A DNA stretch of 64,000 nucleotides from Blastomonas sp. SL216 (GTDB taxonomy: Bacteria > Pseudomonadota > Alphaproteobacteria > Sphingomonadales > Sphingomonadaceae). The notes beneath the pieces were generated by a model. That model was given only the letters and a program-made list of their open reading frames with translations. It ran no database searches and was not told the DNA's origin. The translations under genes and the position numbers were made by a program. The DNA is taken from positions 188,501 through 252,500 of the forward strand of contig CP113055.1 in assembly GCA_026625625.1 (NCBI GenBank). The letters are read 5' to 3'. Positions 47,786-57,126 of this stretch are shown here, in pieces (position 1 is the first letter of the stretch; each line of letters opens with the position of its first letter).

Positions 47786-49318
47786 TCAGGCTGCGCGCGC
47801 CAGCTTGGGGTGCGCCATGGCCATGCCAGCTTGAGACAGGCGGAAGCGGCTGATTTCCTGGGCCAGAGTGCGCGACTGGTCTGCCAGCGAGCGGGCGGCT
47901 GCGCTGGTTTCCTCGACCATCGCCGCATTCTGCTGGGTAATGCCGTCGAGCGCGCCGACGGTGCCGTTGACCTCGCGCAGCTTGGCTGCCTGGCTTTCGA
48001 CCGACCCTGCGATGGTGGAGACGAACTCGCTGATCTGCAGGATGCGGGTGGTGATCCGCTCCAGCGTCTCGCTGGTTTCGCTGACCACATTAACGCCCAG
48101 GGCGATCTGCTCGTTCGACGCGCTGATCTTGGTCTTGATGTCCTGCGCGGCTTCGGCCGAGCGCTGCGCGAGCGCACGGACTTCGGACGCGACGACAGCA
48201 AAGCCCTTGCCAGCCTCGCCGACGCGGGCGGCTTCCACCCCGGCATTGAGGGCCAAGAGGTTGGTCTGGAAGGACAGCGCGTCGATCACCGCGATGATCT
48301 GGTCGATTTCGCGCGCAGAGCTCTCGATATTGGTCATCGCCTCGCGGGCTCGTTCCACAATGCCCGCCGATTTCTCGGCCTCGCCTTGTGCGGCATCGAG
48401 CACATGCCGGGCTTCGACCGCGCGATTGGCGGTGTCCGAAATCGAATCGGATACCGAGCGGATGGTCGAGACGGTGTCGTGCAGCGTCGAGCTCTGGCGC
48501 TCGGTGCGATCTGCCATGTCGTTCGAGGCATGGCTGACATCGCCCGCGCTTTCGTCGATACGGGTGGCGACACCCGAAATCTTCTCCAGCGACTGGCGCA
48601 TGCCCTCCAGCGCACCGTGATAGTCGGCGCGGAGCTGCTCGTATTCGGGCGGGAAGGGCACGTCGATGCGCGCGGTCAGGTCGTTGCGTGCCATGGCCTT
48701 GAGGCCTTCGCCAAGTTCGCCGATGACCTTGGTCTGCTTGGCGGCAATGGCATCGCGGGTGGCTGCGGCATCCTGCTCCAGCCGTTCGGCCTCGCGCCTG
48801 GCTTCGGCCTGACGCTCGATCATCCGTTCAAGCTGCAGCGATACCTGGATCAGTACGGCAGCCTCGACCAGCACGATCGCCGCATGCAGCAGCACGCGCG
48901 GCAAATCCGCGCCGTCCGGGAAGACCCAGGCCGGCATCAGCACGTTGGTGCCCAGATGGTGCACTGCAATCACCGCTGTCCCGGCCACGATCGCGCGCCA
49001 GTCGCACATCACCACCAGCGTGGCGAGCAGCGCGAAGAACGCCATATGGACGTCCATCTGCAGATTGGTGCCGGCTGCCTGGTAGAGCAGGATGGCCGGA
49101 TAGACCGGCAATGTGCCGCCCAGAAGGATGCGGGTGGTGCCATCGGCCTTGCCGCTGCGCACGAGAAAGGTGGGGATCAGCGTGACCGCGACCGCCATGG
49201 CGATCGGCGCCCAGCCGCTGCCGGCATACAGGCTGATCCCGGCGATGACGCCGACGCAAAGCCATGCGATGACGATCAGCGCGAAGGCGCCGTTCTTGCG
49301 AATTCCTGTCAGTTCCAT
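47786..49318 (-). CDS. Methyl-accepting chemotaxis protein with multi-helix membrane domain
   Basis: A 510-residue chemoreceptor. The N-terminal 165 residues form five or six hydrophobic helices with short loops instead of a periplasmic ligand domain, so it probably senses within the membrane. A HAMP-like segment (about 205-255) and the MCP signalling domain follow, with the hairpin tip IDALSFQTNLLALNAGVEAARVGEAGKGFAVVASEVRALAQ split around residues 345-385. It would control CheA through CheW, but no che kinase genes are nearby. It could be a target of CheR/CheB enzymes, though those in this window are linked to another sensor. Confidence 0.92.
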   Translation of the reverse strand: MELTGIRKNGAFALIVIAWLCVGVIAGISLYAGSGWAPIAMAVAVTLIPTFLVRSGKADGTTRILLGGTLPVYPAILLYQAAGTNLQMDVHMAFFALLATLVVMCDWRAIVAGTAVIAVHHLGTNVLMPAWVFPDGADLPRVLLHAAIVLVEAAVLIQVSLQLERMIERQAEARREAERLEQDAAATRDAIAAKQTKVIGELGEGLKAMARNDLTARIDVPFPPEYEQLRADYHGALEGMRQSLEKISGVATRIDESAGDVSHASNDMADRTERQSSTLHDTVSTIRSVSDSISDTANRAVEARHVLDAAQGEAEKSAGIVERAREAMTNIESSAREIDQIIAVIDALSFQTNLLALNAGVEAARVGEAGKGFAVVASEVRALAQRSAEAAQDIKTKISASNEQIALGVNVVSETSETLERITTRILQISEFVSTIAGSVESQAAKLREVNGTVGALDGITQQNAAMVEETSAAARSLADQSRTLAQEISRFRLSQAGMAMAHPKLARAA

Positions 49319-49325
49319 GCGACGC

Positions 49326-49685
49326 TCATATGTTCCTTGAGGTGGAGGCGAGGTTGCCGCAGAAGATTGCGGGTGCCTTGATCACCAGGCTGTTGTGATG
49401 CCACGCGCCAGCTGTGAGCTGTTCGCGCTTGCCATAGACCAGGATCGATCCGGGCAGCGGGCCAGTACCCAGAAAGGCGGCCCCGTCGCGTATCGTCCAG
49501 TCCATCGCCCGGCCCATGCCGCCGCCGTCCAGTGGAATGACCATCATCGGCCCTTCGTTTGGCGGAGCGAGCATCGCGGCCAGCAGCGCGAGCGCCACGA
49601 CCAGCCCCTGCACCAGCACGGCAAGGCTGACCCCGCAATCAGCTGGCCGTGCAGGCATGTCCGGAGGGTGCGTTGGTGCGTGCAT
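49326..49685 (-). CDS. Small membrane-anchored protein of unknown function
   Basis: A 119-residue protein with one hydrophobic segment (about 20-41, SLAVLVQGLVVALALLAAML) after a Pro/His-rich start, then a Gly-rich soluble part (MDWTIRDGAAFLGTGPLPGS). It lies 7 nt upstream of the chemoreceptor gene on the same strand, so the two are very likely co-expressed. ATG 49685 is used; a GTG lies two codons earlier. No family is recognised. The upstream 49692-49816 gap is AT-rich and non-coding. Confidence 0.6.
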   Translation of the reverse strand: MHAPTHPPDMPARPADCGVSLAVLVQGLVVALALLAAMLAPPNEGPMMVIPLDGGGMGRAMDWTIRDGAAFLGTGPLPGSILVYGKREQLTAGAWHHNSLVIKAPAIFCGNLASTSRNI

Positions 49686-49816
49686 CGTCACCGATATCGC
49701 CCACCCTGGTAAATTTTCGATTATTCATCCGACTGGATGCAAGAAAAGCCCAAATCAACGCAGTTGCAAACGATTGATGATGGTATTGATTTCCAAATAA
49801 AACCACCAATTTGGTT

Positions 49817-51004
49817 TTAAATCGCCTGGCCAGCCGCATGTCCGCTCGCCCAGGCCCATTGGAAATTATAACCGCCGAGCCAGCCGGTCACGTCCACCGC
49901 CTCGCCAATGGCGTAAAGGCCGGGAACCTTGCGCGCTTCCATGGTCTGCGACGACAGGCCATCGGTGCTGATGCCGCCGGCGGTGACCTCGGCCTTGGCA
50001 TAGCCTTCGGTGCCATTGGGGTGGAATGCCCAGGCCCGCAGCCGCTGCTCTGCAGCCTGGAGCAGCTTGTCCGGCGTATCGGCCAGCCGCGCGTCGCCGC
50101 CGATTCGCTCGCCCAGCGTCGCGGCGAGGCGATCGGGCAGCATGGTGCCGAGCAGGCTGCGCAGGCTGGCGCGTGGCTGGTTGCGCTTGGCGGCGGTCAG
50201 CCAGCCGGCGGGCGCATCGGGCAGAAAGTCGATGCCGACCGGATCGCCATGCCGCCAATAGCTGGAAACCTGGAGGATCGCGGGACCGGACAGCCCCTTG
50301 TGCGTGAACAGCGCCGCCTCGCGAAACATCGTCTTGCCGGCACGCGCGATAACTTCGGTTGCGACCCCGGAAAGCGAGCGGAACAGTGTCTCGTCACCGC
50401 CCAGCGTCAACGGAACCAGCGCCGGCCGGGGCTCGACCACCTTGAGGCCAAACTGTCGTGCCAGATCATAGGCAAATCCGGTCGCGCCCATCTTGGGGAT
50501 GGAAGGCCCGCCGGTGGCGATGACCAGCGCGGGCGCGGCTGCCGACCGGTCGCCATAGGTGACATGATATTGGCCATCGGCATGGCTGACCGCGCGCACC
50601 GGATGGCCCAGCGCGATCTCGACCGCGCCCTTGTCGCATTCGTCGAGCAGCATCGCGACGATCTGCCGCGCCGACCCGTCGCAGAACAACTGGCCCAGCG
50701 TCTTTTCGTGCCATGCAATGCCATGCGCATCGACCAGATCGATGAAATCCTGCGCGCTGTAGCGGCCCAGCGCCGACTTGGCGAAATGCGGATTGGCGCT
50801 GAGATAGCGGTCCGGCTGGGTATGGATATTGGTGAAGTTGCAGCGTCCGCCGCCCGAGATCAGGATCTTCTTGCCCGGTGCATCGGCATGATCGAGCAGC
50901 AACACCCGCCGTCCGCGCTGTCCGGCGGTCGCCGCGCAGAACAGGCCGGCCGCGCCAGCGCCCAGGATGATCGCGTCATAGGTTGAGGGGGCAAAGGCGG
51001 GCAT
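49817..51004 (-). CDS. HI0933/YhiN-type FAD-dependent oxidoreductase (BaiN-like)
   Basis: A 395-residue flavoprotein of the HI0933 family. The FAD motif ILGAGAAGLFCAATAGQRG (about 12-30) is followed by the family hallmark LISGGGRCNFTN (about 48-59); the C-terminal block YAIGEAVDVTGWLGGYNFQWAWASG closes the FAD site. The reaction is not established for most members; some reduce double bonds in bile-acid metabolism. It ends at 49817 in an AT-rich stretch and is followed upstream by radC on the same strand (gap 73 nt). Confidence 0.92.
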   Translation of the reverse strand: MPAFAPSTYDAIILGAGAAGLFCAATAGQRGRRVLLLDHADAPGKKILISGGGRCNFTNIHTQPDRYLSANPHFAKSALGRYSAQDFIDLVDAHGIAWHEKTLGQLFCDGSARQIVAMLLDECDKGAVEIALGHPVRAVSHADGQYHVTYGDRSAAAPALVIATGGPSIPKMGATGFAYDLARQFGLKVVEPRPALVPLTLGGDETLFRSLSGVATEVIARAGKTMFREAALFTHKGLSGPAILQVSSYWRHGDPVGIDFLPDAPAGWLTAAKRNQPRASLRSLLGTMLPDRLAATLGERIGGDARLADTPDKLLQAAEQRLRAWAFHPNGTEGYAKAEVTAGGISTDGLSSQTMEARKVPGLYAIGEAVDVTGWLGGYNFQWAWASGHAAGQAI

Positions 51005-51077
51005 GGACCGGGCCTATGGCGGATGCGGGAGGGAAGGGGAACACCCAAAATCCTCGCTGGGCGAGCAAGGCGAAGTG

Positions 51078-51806
51078 CTAGATCAACCCCATCGAGCGCA
51101 TGCTCGAATGGCCGTCTAGCCCGATGATGATATGATCGTGCACCCCGATGCCCAGCCTTTTGCCGGCCTCGATGATCTCGCGGGTGATGTGGATGTCCTG
51201 CTTGCTGGGCTGCGGATTGCCGCTGGGGTGGTTGTGAACGAGGATCAGCGATACCGCCCCCAGGTCGAGCGCGCGCTTGATTACCTGGCGGGTGTAGATC
51301 GCGGCCTGGTCGACCGACCCTTCGGACATCACATCGTCGCTGATCAGCATGTTCTTGGCGTTGAGGAACAGCACGCGCACCCGTTCGCGGGTGAGATGCG
51401 CCATGTCGAGCCGCAGATAGTCGAGCAGCGCCTGCCAGCTCGACAGGATCGGCTGGCGGCGCACCGGTTCGCTCACCAGCCGCCGCGCTGCCACCTGCAC
51501 GATCTTCAGCGCCGCTGCACTCGTCTCGCCCATGCCCGGCAGCGCGCGCAGCGAATCGCCATCGGCGGTGAGCACGCCTGCCAGCGAGCCGAAATGGTCG
51601 ATCAGCTGCTTGGCCAGCGGCTTGGTGTCGCGGCGCGGAATCGCCAGGGTCAGCAGATATTCAACGATTTCATGATCATGCAGCCCGGTTCCGTCAGTGT
51701 TCAGCAACCGCTCCCTAAGCCGGGCGCGATGGCCCGCACCATGATGCCCGCCTGCCGGAAGATCGGGCAGTTCGGCATCGGCCAGCAGAGGCAGCGAAGA
51801 GGGCAT
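51078..51806 (-). CDS. radC: RadC-family JAB-domain protein
   Basis: A 242-residue RadC protein. A helix-hairpin-helix segment (about 75-105, LRALPGMGETSAAALKIVQ) precedes the JAB metal-binding domain with LILVHNHPSGNPQPSKQD, the His-x-His-Pro-Ser-Gly ... Asp metal site. RadC was named for DNA repair, but its biochemical role is unsettled. The length is typical. Confidence 0.93.
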   Translation of the reverse strand: MPSSLPLLADAELPDLPAGGHHGAGHRARLRERLLNTDGTGLHDHEIVEYLLTLAIPRRDTKPLAKQLIDHFGSLAGVLTADGDSLRALPGMGETSAAALKIVQVAARRLVSEPVRRQPILSSWQALLDYLRLDMAHLTRERVRVLFLNAKNMLISDDVMSEGSVDQAAIYTRQVIKRALDLGAVSLILVHNHPSGNPQPSKQDIHITREIIEAGKRLGIGVHDHIIIGLDGHSSMRSMGLI

Positions 51807-51910
51807 GATTTGAGGTTAATGGGTCGTCTTGATGCGGGCAAACGCTTTGTCGGAACGGCTTTGCCCGTACGCCGTTGCAAGGCGATCCTTTGCAAGCCAT
51901 TCAGGTGACA

Positions 51911-54900
51911 ATGAGCGATCCCGATACAGAAGCCGAAACGATCCCGCCCGAAAGGCAGGTGCGGGCGTGGCGGCGTATCGCCTGGCCGCTGCGCGTCGTG
52001 CTTTGCGGGGTCGCGCTGCTGGGGCTGGCCGGTCTGATCGCCTGGACCCAGCGCGAGGATATTGCGCGCAACCTGATCGGCAATGAACTGGAGGCGCGCG
52101 GAATAGAGGCGCGCTACGACATCGAATCGATTGGCGTAGGACGTCAGATGGTGCGCAATCTGGTGCTGGGCGATCCCCGACGGCCCGATGCGACGATTGC
52201 GCGGCTCAGCATCGATATCAGCGGCGGCCTGTTCGGCCTCAGCATCGACCGCGTGATCGTGGAAGGGCTGCGCGGCTATGGGCGGCTCGACAAGGGGCGG
52301 ATCAGCTTCGGCAGCCTGGACAAGCTCATCTACACCGGCAGCGAGGACCCGTTCAGTCTGCCAAGGCTGGACCTGACGCTGCGCGATGCGCGGGCGCGGA
52401 TCGAAAGCCCCTATGGCACGATCGGTATCAAGGCCGACGGCAGCGGAAACCTGCGCGATGGCTTCAAGGGCCAGGTCGCAGCGATTGGCGCCAAGCTGAG
52501 CTATGCCGGTTGCGCGCTTGACCGGCCCAGCCTGTTCGGCGCAGTCCGCATCGTCAACCAGCGTCCGTCCTTCCGGGGACCGGTGCGCTTTTCCGGCCTC
52601 TCCTGTGCTACCGGCGGATTGTCGGTCGGGCCGTCGTCGATTGCGCTGCGCGCGGGAGCCAACGCCGCGCTCGACCGGGTCGAGGGGGCGATCGTCCCCG
52701 CAACCGGCGCGATCCGGGGCAATGGCTTTGCCGCAGACGGGCTTGGCGGCAGGCTGGGCTTTTCCGCCAGCGCGCAGCAGCTCGATGGCGATATCGATCT
52801 GGCGCTGAACCAGATCGGCGTCACGGATAATGGCTTCGGCCGGCTGGCCGCCCAGGGCAAGGGCGTCTTGCGTCTGGGCGGCGCGCAACCCGATTTCGGT
52901 TTCGAGGGCGATCTGCAGGGCGAGCGCCTGACGATGCCGAACGCGCGGCTCTCCGGGCTGGACAGCGCGGTCAGGGCCAGTGCCAGCCTGCCGATCGGGC
53001 CGCTGGTCGAACGGATGGCTGCGGCCGCGCGCAGGGCGCTGCCGGGTGCGGACCTGACGATGACCGTGCAGGCGCGGGCCAAGGGCGAACAGCTTTCGCT
53101 CGCCGTACCGCGGCTTGCGCTGACCGGGGCGAGCGGGGAGCGCCTTATCGGCGGCAACAGCCTCAGCGTGAAGCGCGTCGGCAGCGAATGGCAACTCGCG
53201 GGCAATGTAGCGACCGGCGGGGCGGGGCTGCCGGTCGCGCAGCTGCGCATCGTTCCGCGCGGGCAGGGGGCCTATGCGCTCAAGGCGACGATGCAGGATT
53301 ACAGCGCAAGGGGGGCGTCGTTGGCACTGCCGCAGTTCGAGGCGCTGTGGAACGGACGCGGTGCGCTCAGCTTTACCGGGCTGGCGCGGCTTTCCGGCCC
53401 CATTCCGGGCGGAGCCGTGAGCGGTCTGGTGCTGCCGCTACAGGGCCGCTGGAGCGATGCGCGCGGGCTTGCCCTGTATGACCGCTGCCAGCTGCTGCGC
53501 TTTGACCGGCTGCAGCTTTCGAATTTCACGTCCGGCGCGCAGGCGATCACTTTGTGTCCGCAGCGCGGCCAACCGATGGTCCGCACCGGCGCTCAGGGGC
53601 TCGCCGTGTCGGCGCGTCTGGCTGGCGCTACGCTGCTGCGCGGCAGGCTCGGATCGAGCGATCTGACGCTGGCCGCCGGTTCAGCGCAGGTCGATTTTCC
53701 CGGCGCCGCCCGGCTGACCGATGTCGATCTGCTGATAGGCAATGAAAGCTCTGGCACGCATATCACCGCCGGCGATCTCAGCGTCGATCTGGGAGGCGTG
53801 CTGGGTGGGCGCTATGCCGATGCCGAGGCGACCATCGGCGCGGTACCGATGATCCTGACGCGGGGTTCGGGCAGCTGGCGCTTTGCCGAATCGGTGCTGG
53901 AGGTCAGGGGCGACGAATGGCTGCTGCGCGATCGCCAGATTCCGGCGCGGTTCCAGCCGCTGATCACCGACGACATGCAGCTGACTCTGGCGGACGGACG
54001 TATCGCGGTGACCGGGGTGCTCGACGAGCCGCAGACACAGCGCCCCGTTGTGCGCGTCGCCATTTCGCATGATCTGGCGAGCGTGACCGGCCATGCCGAT
54101 CTGTTCGTCGATGCGCTGACATTTGACGACCGCTTGCAGCCCGAAATGATCAGCAACATCGCGCTGGGCGTCATCGCCAACACGCGCGGGCTGGTCGCGG
54201 GGCAGGGGCGGATCGACTGGTCGGCAAACGGGGTCACGGCGAGCACCGGGCGATTCCGCACCGATTCGCTCGATTTTGCCGCCGCCTTCGGTCCGGTCAC
54301 CGGGCTGTCCGGGGAAATCGTGTTCACCGACCTGTTGGGCCTGTCGACGGGCCCCGGCCAGGTCGTCCGGTTGGCGCAGGTCAATCCCGGCTTCGCGGTC
54401 TATAACGGCACGATTCGCTACCAGCTGCTGCCTGGCTTCAAGATGCAGGTCGAGGGCGGCGAATGGCCGTTTGCCGGTGGGCGGCTGCTGCTCGACCCCG
54501 GCATGGTCGATCTGGTGAGCGAGGAGCCGCGCCGTCTGGTCTTCCGCGTCGACCGCGTCGATGCCGCGCAATTCCTCTCCGGTTTCGACTTCGAGAATAT
54601 CAACGCCACCGGCCAGTTCACCGGGGTCATTCCCATCATTTTCGACAAGGATGGCGGCCATGTGCGCGGCGGGCGGCTGGAGGTGATCGGCGATGGCGGG
54701 ACGCTCGCCTATGTTGGGGAACTGACTTATGAAGACCTTGGCACGATGGCAAACTTCGCCTTCAACGCCTTGCGATCATTGCGATATCGTGACCTGGTTG
54801 TCGAGATGGATGGCGAGCTGGCCGGCGAAGTTGTCACGCGGATCCGCTTCGATGGCCTCAGCCAGGGCGAGGGGGCATCGCGCAATTTCCTCACCCGCCA

Positions 54901-55111
54901 GGTCGAAAAGCTGCCGCTGCAGTTCAACGTGACGATCAGCGCGCCCTTCCTGCAGCTGATCACCTCGGCGCGCTCGCTCTACGACACGCAGTATATTACC
55001 GACCCCGGCGTGCTCGGGCTGCTGCCGGGCCAGATCAACAACCCGAAGCCAAGTTCGACAACGCCAGCAAAACCGGGCATTCAGCCCCCAGAAAGCGAGG
55101 ATCGTCCATGA
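51911..55111 (+). CDS. ydbH: YdbH-like AsmA-family intermembrane lipid transport protein
   Basis: A 1066-residue protein with one N-terminal transmembrane helix (about 26-46), then a long beta-rich repeated region typical of AsmA-like proteins (TamB, YhdP, YdbH) that bridge the periplasm and carry phospholipid. The C-terminal part (about 790-1030, with LVFRVDRVDAAQFLSGFDFENINATGQFTG split across the YdbH domain) is the most family-like. ATG 51911 is preferred over 51875. The next two genes are ynbE- and ydbL-like, the same trio as in E. coli, which strongly supports the call. Length exceeds E. coli YdbH (about 880) by extra beta repeats. Confidence 0.85.
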   Translation: MSDPDTEAETIPPERQVRAWRRIAWPLRVVLCGVALLGLAGLIAWTQREDIARNLIGNELEARGIEARYDIESIGVGRQMVRNLVLGDPRRPDATIARLSIDISGGLFGLSIDRVIVEGLRGYGRLDKGRISFGSLDKLIYTGSEDPFSLPRLDLTLRDARARIESPYGTIGIKADGSGNLRDGFKGQVAAIGAKLSYAGCALDRPSLFGAVRIVNQRPSFRGPVRFSGLSCATGGLSVGPSSIALRAGANAALDRVEGAIVPATGAIRGNGFAADGLGGRLGFSASAQQLDGDIDLALNQIGVTDNGFGRLAAQGKGVLRLGGAQPDFGFEGDLQGERLTMPNARLSGLDSAVRASASLPIGPLVERMAAAARRALPGADLTMTVQARAKGEQLSLAVPRLALTGASGERLIGGNSLSVKRVGSEWQLAGNVATGGAGLPVAQLRIVPRGQGAYALKATMQDYSARGASLALPQFEALWNGRGALSFTGLARLSGPIPGGAVSGLVLPLQGRWSDARGLALYDRCQLLRFDRLQLSNFTSGAQAITLCPQRGQPMVRTGAQGLAVSARLAGATLLRGRLGSSDLTLAAGSAQVDFPGAARLTDVDLLIGNESSGTHITAGDLSVDLGGVLGGRYADAEATIGAVPMILTRGSGSWRFAESVLEVRGDEWLLRDRQIPARFQPLITDDMQLTLADGRIAVTGVLDEPQTQRPVVRVAISHDLASVTGHADLFVDALTFDDRLQPEMISNIALGVIANTRGLVAGQGRIDWSANGVTASTGRFRTDSLDFAAAFGPVTGLSGEIVFTDLLGLSTGPGQVVRLAQVNPGFAVYNGTIRYQLLPGFKMQVEGGEWPFAGGRLLLDPGMVDLVSEEPRRLVFRVDRVDAAQFLSGFDFENINATGQFTGVIPIIFDKDGGHVRGGRLEVIGDGGTLAYVGELTYEDLGTMANFAFNALRSLRYRDLVVEMDGELAGEVVTRIRFDGLSQGEGASRNFLTRQVEKLPLQFNVTISAPFLQLITSARSLYDTQYITDPGVLGLLPGQINNPKPSSTTPAKPGIQPPESEDRP

Positions 55112-55323
55112 AGGGCAGCAAGAGGATGGCGATGGTGAGGAACCCGTGGGGGCAGATGGCGGTACTGGCATTGGCCACCGCATTGCTGGGCGGGTGTGTG
55201 ACGGTGACGGCGCCTGACAAGCCGATCGTCATCAACCTCAACATCAATATCAAACAGGAAGTCGTCTATCGGCTCGATGGCAAGGCCAAAGAGGTGATCG
55301 ACGAAAATGCGGAGATTTTCTGA
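55108..55323 (+). CDS. ynbE: YnbE-like outer-membrane lipoprotein
   Basis: A 71-residue lipoprotein with a hydrophobic signal and lipobox Cys30 (ALLGGC), then the family core PDKPIVINLNINIKQEVVYRLD. In E. coli, YnbE multimerises and completes the YdbH intermembrane bridge at the outer membrane. ATGA overlap with ydbH fixes the start; a second ATG at 55126 would shorten the signal. It ends with a one-base overlap (TGATG) with ydbL. Confidence 0.88.
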   Translation: MKGSKRMAMVRNPWGQMAVLALATALLGGCVTVTAPDKPIVINLNINIKQEVVYRLDGKAKEVIDENAEIF

Positions 55324-55703
55324 TGAACAGGGCGATTATCAAGGCGGGGCTCGCAGGCGTTCTGGCGCTGGGGCTGGCGCTGCCCGCCATGGCGCAGCGC
55401 GATCCGGCCTATGAGGCTGCGCGCGAAAACGGCAGCATCGGCGAAAAGCCGGACGGCTATCTGGGCATTGTCAGCGGCGGCGATGCGCAGTTGCAGAAGC
55501 TGGTCAGCGACATCAACCTCAAGCGCAAGCAGGTCTATACCGACCGTGCTTCGGCCGAAGGTTCGACCGTCGAACAGTTCGCTTTCACGGCGGGATGCAA
55601 CACCATTTCGCGCACCAGGCCGGGTGAAAAATACCAGGCGCCCGATGGCAGCTGGAAGACTCGGGACGGCAGTCCACCGGTGCGCGATGCACGCTGCCCC
55701 TGA
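55323..55703 (+). CDS. ydbL: YdbL-like periplasmic protein (DUF1318)
   Basis: A 126-residue protein with a signal peptide (1-24, ending Ala-Met-Ala-Gln) and a DUF1318-type core (about 28-105: GSIGEKPDGYLGIV, LVSDINLKRKQVYTDRA). YdbL is thought to assist assembly of the YdbH-YnbE bridge. It is the last gene of the operon, followed by a strong terminator 27 nt after its stop. Two cysteines near the C-terminus could be disulfide-linked. Confidence 0.88.
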   Translation: MNRAIIKAGLAGVLALGLALPAMAQRDPAYEAARENGSIGEKPDGYLGIVSGGDAQLQKLVSDINLKRKQVYTDRASAEGSTVEQFAFTAGCNTISRTRPGEKYQAPDGSWKTRDGSPPVRDARCP

Positions 55704-55729
55704 GGCACACAGCCGTATTAACCTGGATC

Positions 55730-55763
55730 AAGCCCGGATTTCATCGGAAATCCGGGCTTTTTT
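55730..55763 (+). terminator. Rho-independent terminator of the ydbH-ynbE-ydbL operon
   Basis: A perfect 13-bp stem, AAGCCCGGATTTC (55730-55742) and GAAATCCGGGCTT (55747-55759), closes on an ATCG loop and runs into a six-T tract (55758-55763). Confidence 0.93.
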
Positions 55764-55907
55764 GTGCGTATTCTCGCAGCGCAGCATGACCATTGACTTG
55801 GGCACCAGCCCTTTCTAAACGGGCCGCGCCTTGGCGGGTCCGCTCGCTGTCGGGTGCGTGCTTTTTGAACATCGTAGCCTCAGGCCCGATAACAGGGAGT
55901 AAAGCAC

Positions 55908-56267
55908 ATGGCAGAGAATGAACCCGGGCAAGACCCTGTCGGCGGCGACGCGCGGATCGATCACATCGGTGACCGTATTCGCGATATCACGCAGCGGGAG
56001 CAGGCCGAAGCGAGCGGCAAAGGGGGCGGGGTCGATGCAAATTATCGACTTGGCAACCGGGTGCTCGCCGATCTGCTGGGGGGAATTGCAGGTGGTTTGC
56101 TGTTCGGCTGGCTGTTCGATCGCTGGCTGGGCACATCGCCCTGGCTCCTGATCACGTTCCTCGCACTGGGGATCATCGTGGCCTTCAGGAACATCATCCG
56201 GGTTTCCAACGCATATTCGGCGGGGCTGAAAAATCAGCAGTCTCCGCAGGATAAGTCTGAAGATTAA
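55908..56267 (+). CDS. atpI: ATP synthase protein AtpI
   Basis: A 119-residue protein with two transmembrane helices (about 59-80 and 83-105) joined by a short loop with Asp-Arg-Trp, the AtpI/AtpZ pattern, preceded by a hydrophilic N-terminal 50 residues. It assists c-ring assembly or ion supply and is the first gene of the alphaproteobacterial F0 operon. GGGAG precedes ATG 55908. The upstream 55764-55907 interval holds the operon promoter region but no gene. Confidence 0.9.
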   Translation: MAENEPGQDPVGGDARIDHIGDRIRDITQREQAEASGKGGGVDANYRLGNRVLADLLGGIAGGLLFGWLFDRWLGTSPWLLITFLALGIIVAFRNIIRVSNAYSAGLKNQQSPQDKSED

Positions 56268-56282
56268 ACGAAGAGGTAGGTT

Positions 56283-57069
56283 GTGGCAGCCGAGTCAGGC
56301 AAAATCGACCCGATGCACCAGTTCGAGATCGCTCCCCTGTTCCAGGGCGGGTTCGATCTTGCTGGCCAGACCATCACCTTCACCAACAGCGCCCTGTGGA
56401 TGCTGTTGACGCTGGTTGCCGTCTGGGTGTTCATGCAGGGCGGCATGAAGCGCGAGCTGGTGCCCGGACCGCTGGCAGTTGATGGTCGAAGGCTTTACCG
56501 GCTTTATCGACGACATGATGACCGCCAATATCGGCGCCGAAGGCCGCAAGTACGCGCCTTATGTGTTCTCGCTGTTCATGTTCATCCTGTTCGCCAATAT
56601 CCTGGGCCTGCTGCCCATTGGTGTTGTCGGCGGACACCCGTTCACCGTCACCAGCCATCTGACGATCACCGGCGTGCTCGCCATCGTAAGCTTCTCGATC
56701 GTGCTGATCGTCGGCTTTGCGCGGCATGGCTTCCACTTCTTCTCGCTGTTCGTGCCGCACGGTACGCCGCTGCCGATGATCCCTTTCATCTTCGTGGTCG
56801 AGCTGCTGTCGTTCCTGGTGCGTCCGTTCAGCCTGGGTCTGCGACTGTTCGTCGCGATGACCGCGGGGCACATCCTGCTCAAGGTGCTGGCCGGTTTCGT
56901 GATCAACTCGACCAACGCCGGTATCGGCTATGGCCTGATGGTCGGCCTGCCCAGCCTGACGCTGATGGTCGGCATCAGCGCGCTGGAAATCCTGGTCGCG
57001 GTTGTCCAGGCCTATGTCTTTGCGCTGCTCACCTCGCTGTACATCAACGATGCGGTGAACCTGCACTAA
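56283..57069 (+). CDS. atpB: ATP synthase subunit a (AtpB), interrupted by a one-base frameshift
   Basis: Subunit a forms the proton half-channels next to the c-ring. The start (GTG 56283) and the first about 62 residues read in one frame through MKRELVPG; from about 56470 the protein continues in the +1 frame (RWQLMVEGFTGFIDDMM...) to the stop at 57067-57069, including the essential arginine block LGLRLFVAMTAGH. The natural reading after VPG is Arg-Trp-Gln; the sequence has one extra C at 56469-56470. Uncorrected, the first frame would continue as unrelated Arg-rich peptide to 57206. As the gene is essential and both halves are otherwise perfect, a sequencing or assembly error is the likelier cause. 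The corrected protein is about 261 residues. Confidence 0.9.
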
Positions 57070-57126
57070 GCCTTTCTTTTCGTTATCAATCTTTCCATCC
57101 AATCGAGTTTCTTAAGGAGTATTACA

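Noticed and set aside
49799-49818. AAAACCA/TGGTTTT inverted repeat at the end of the HI0933-like gene
   Set aside because: The arms are only 7 bp, AT-rich and partly inside the stop codon; not convincing as a terminator or operator.
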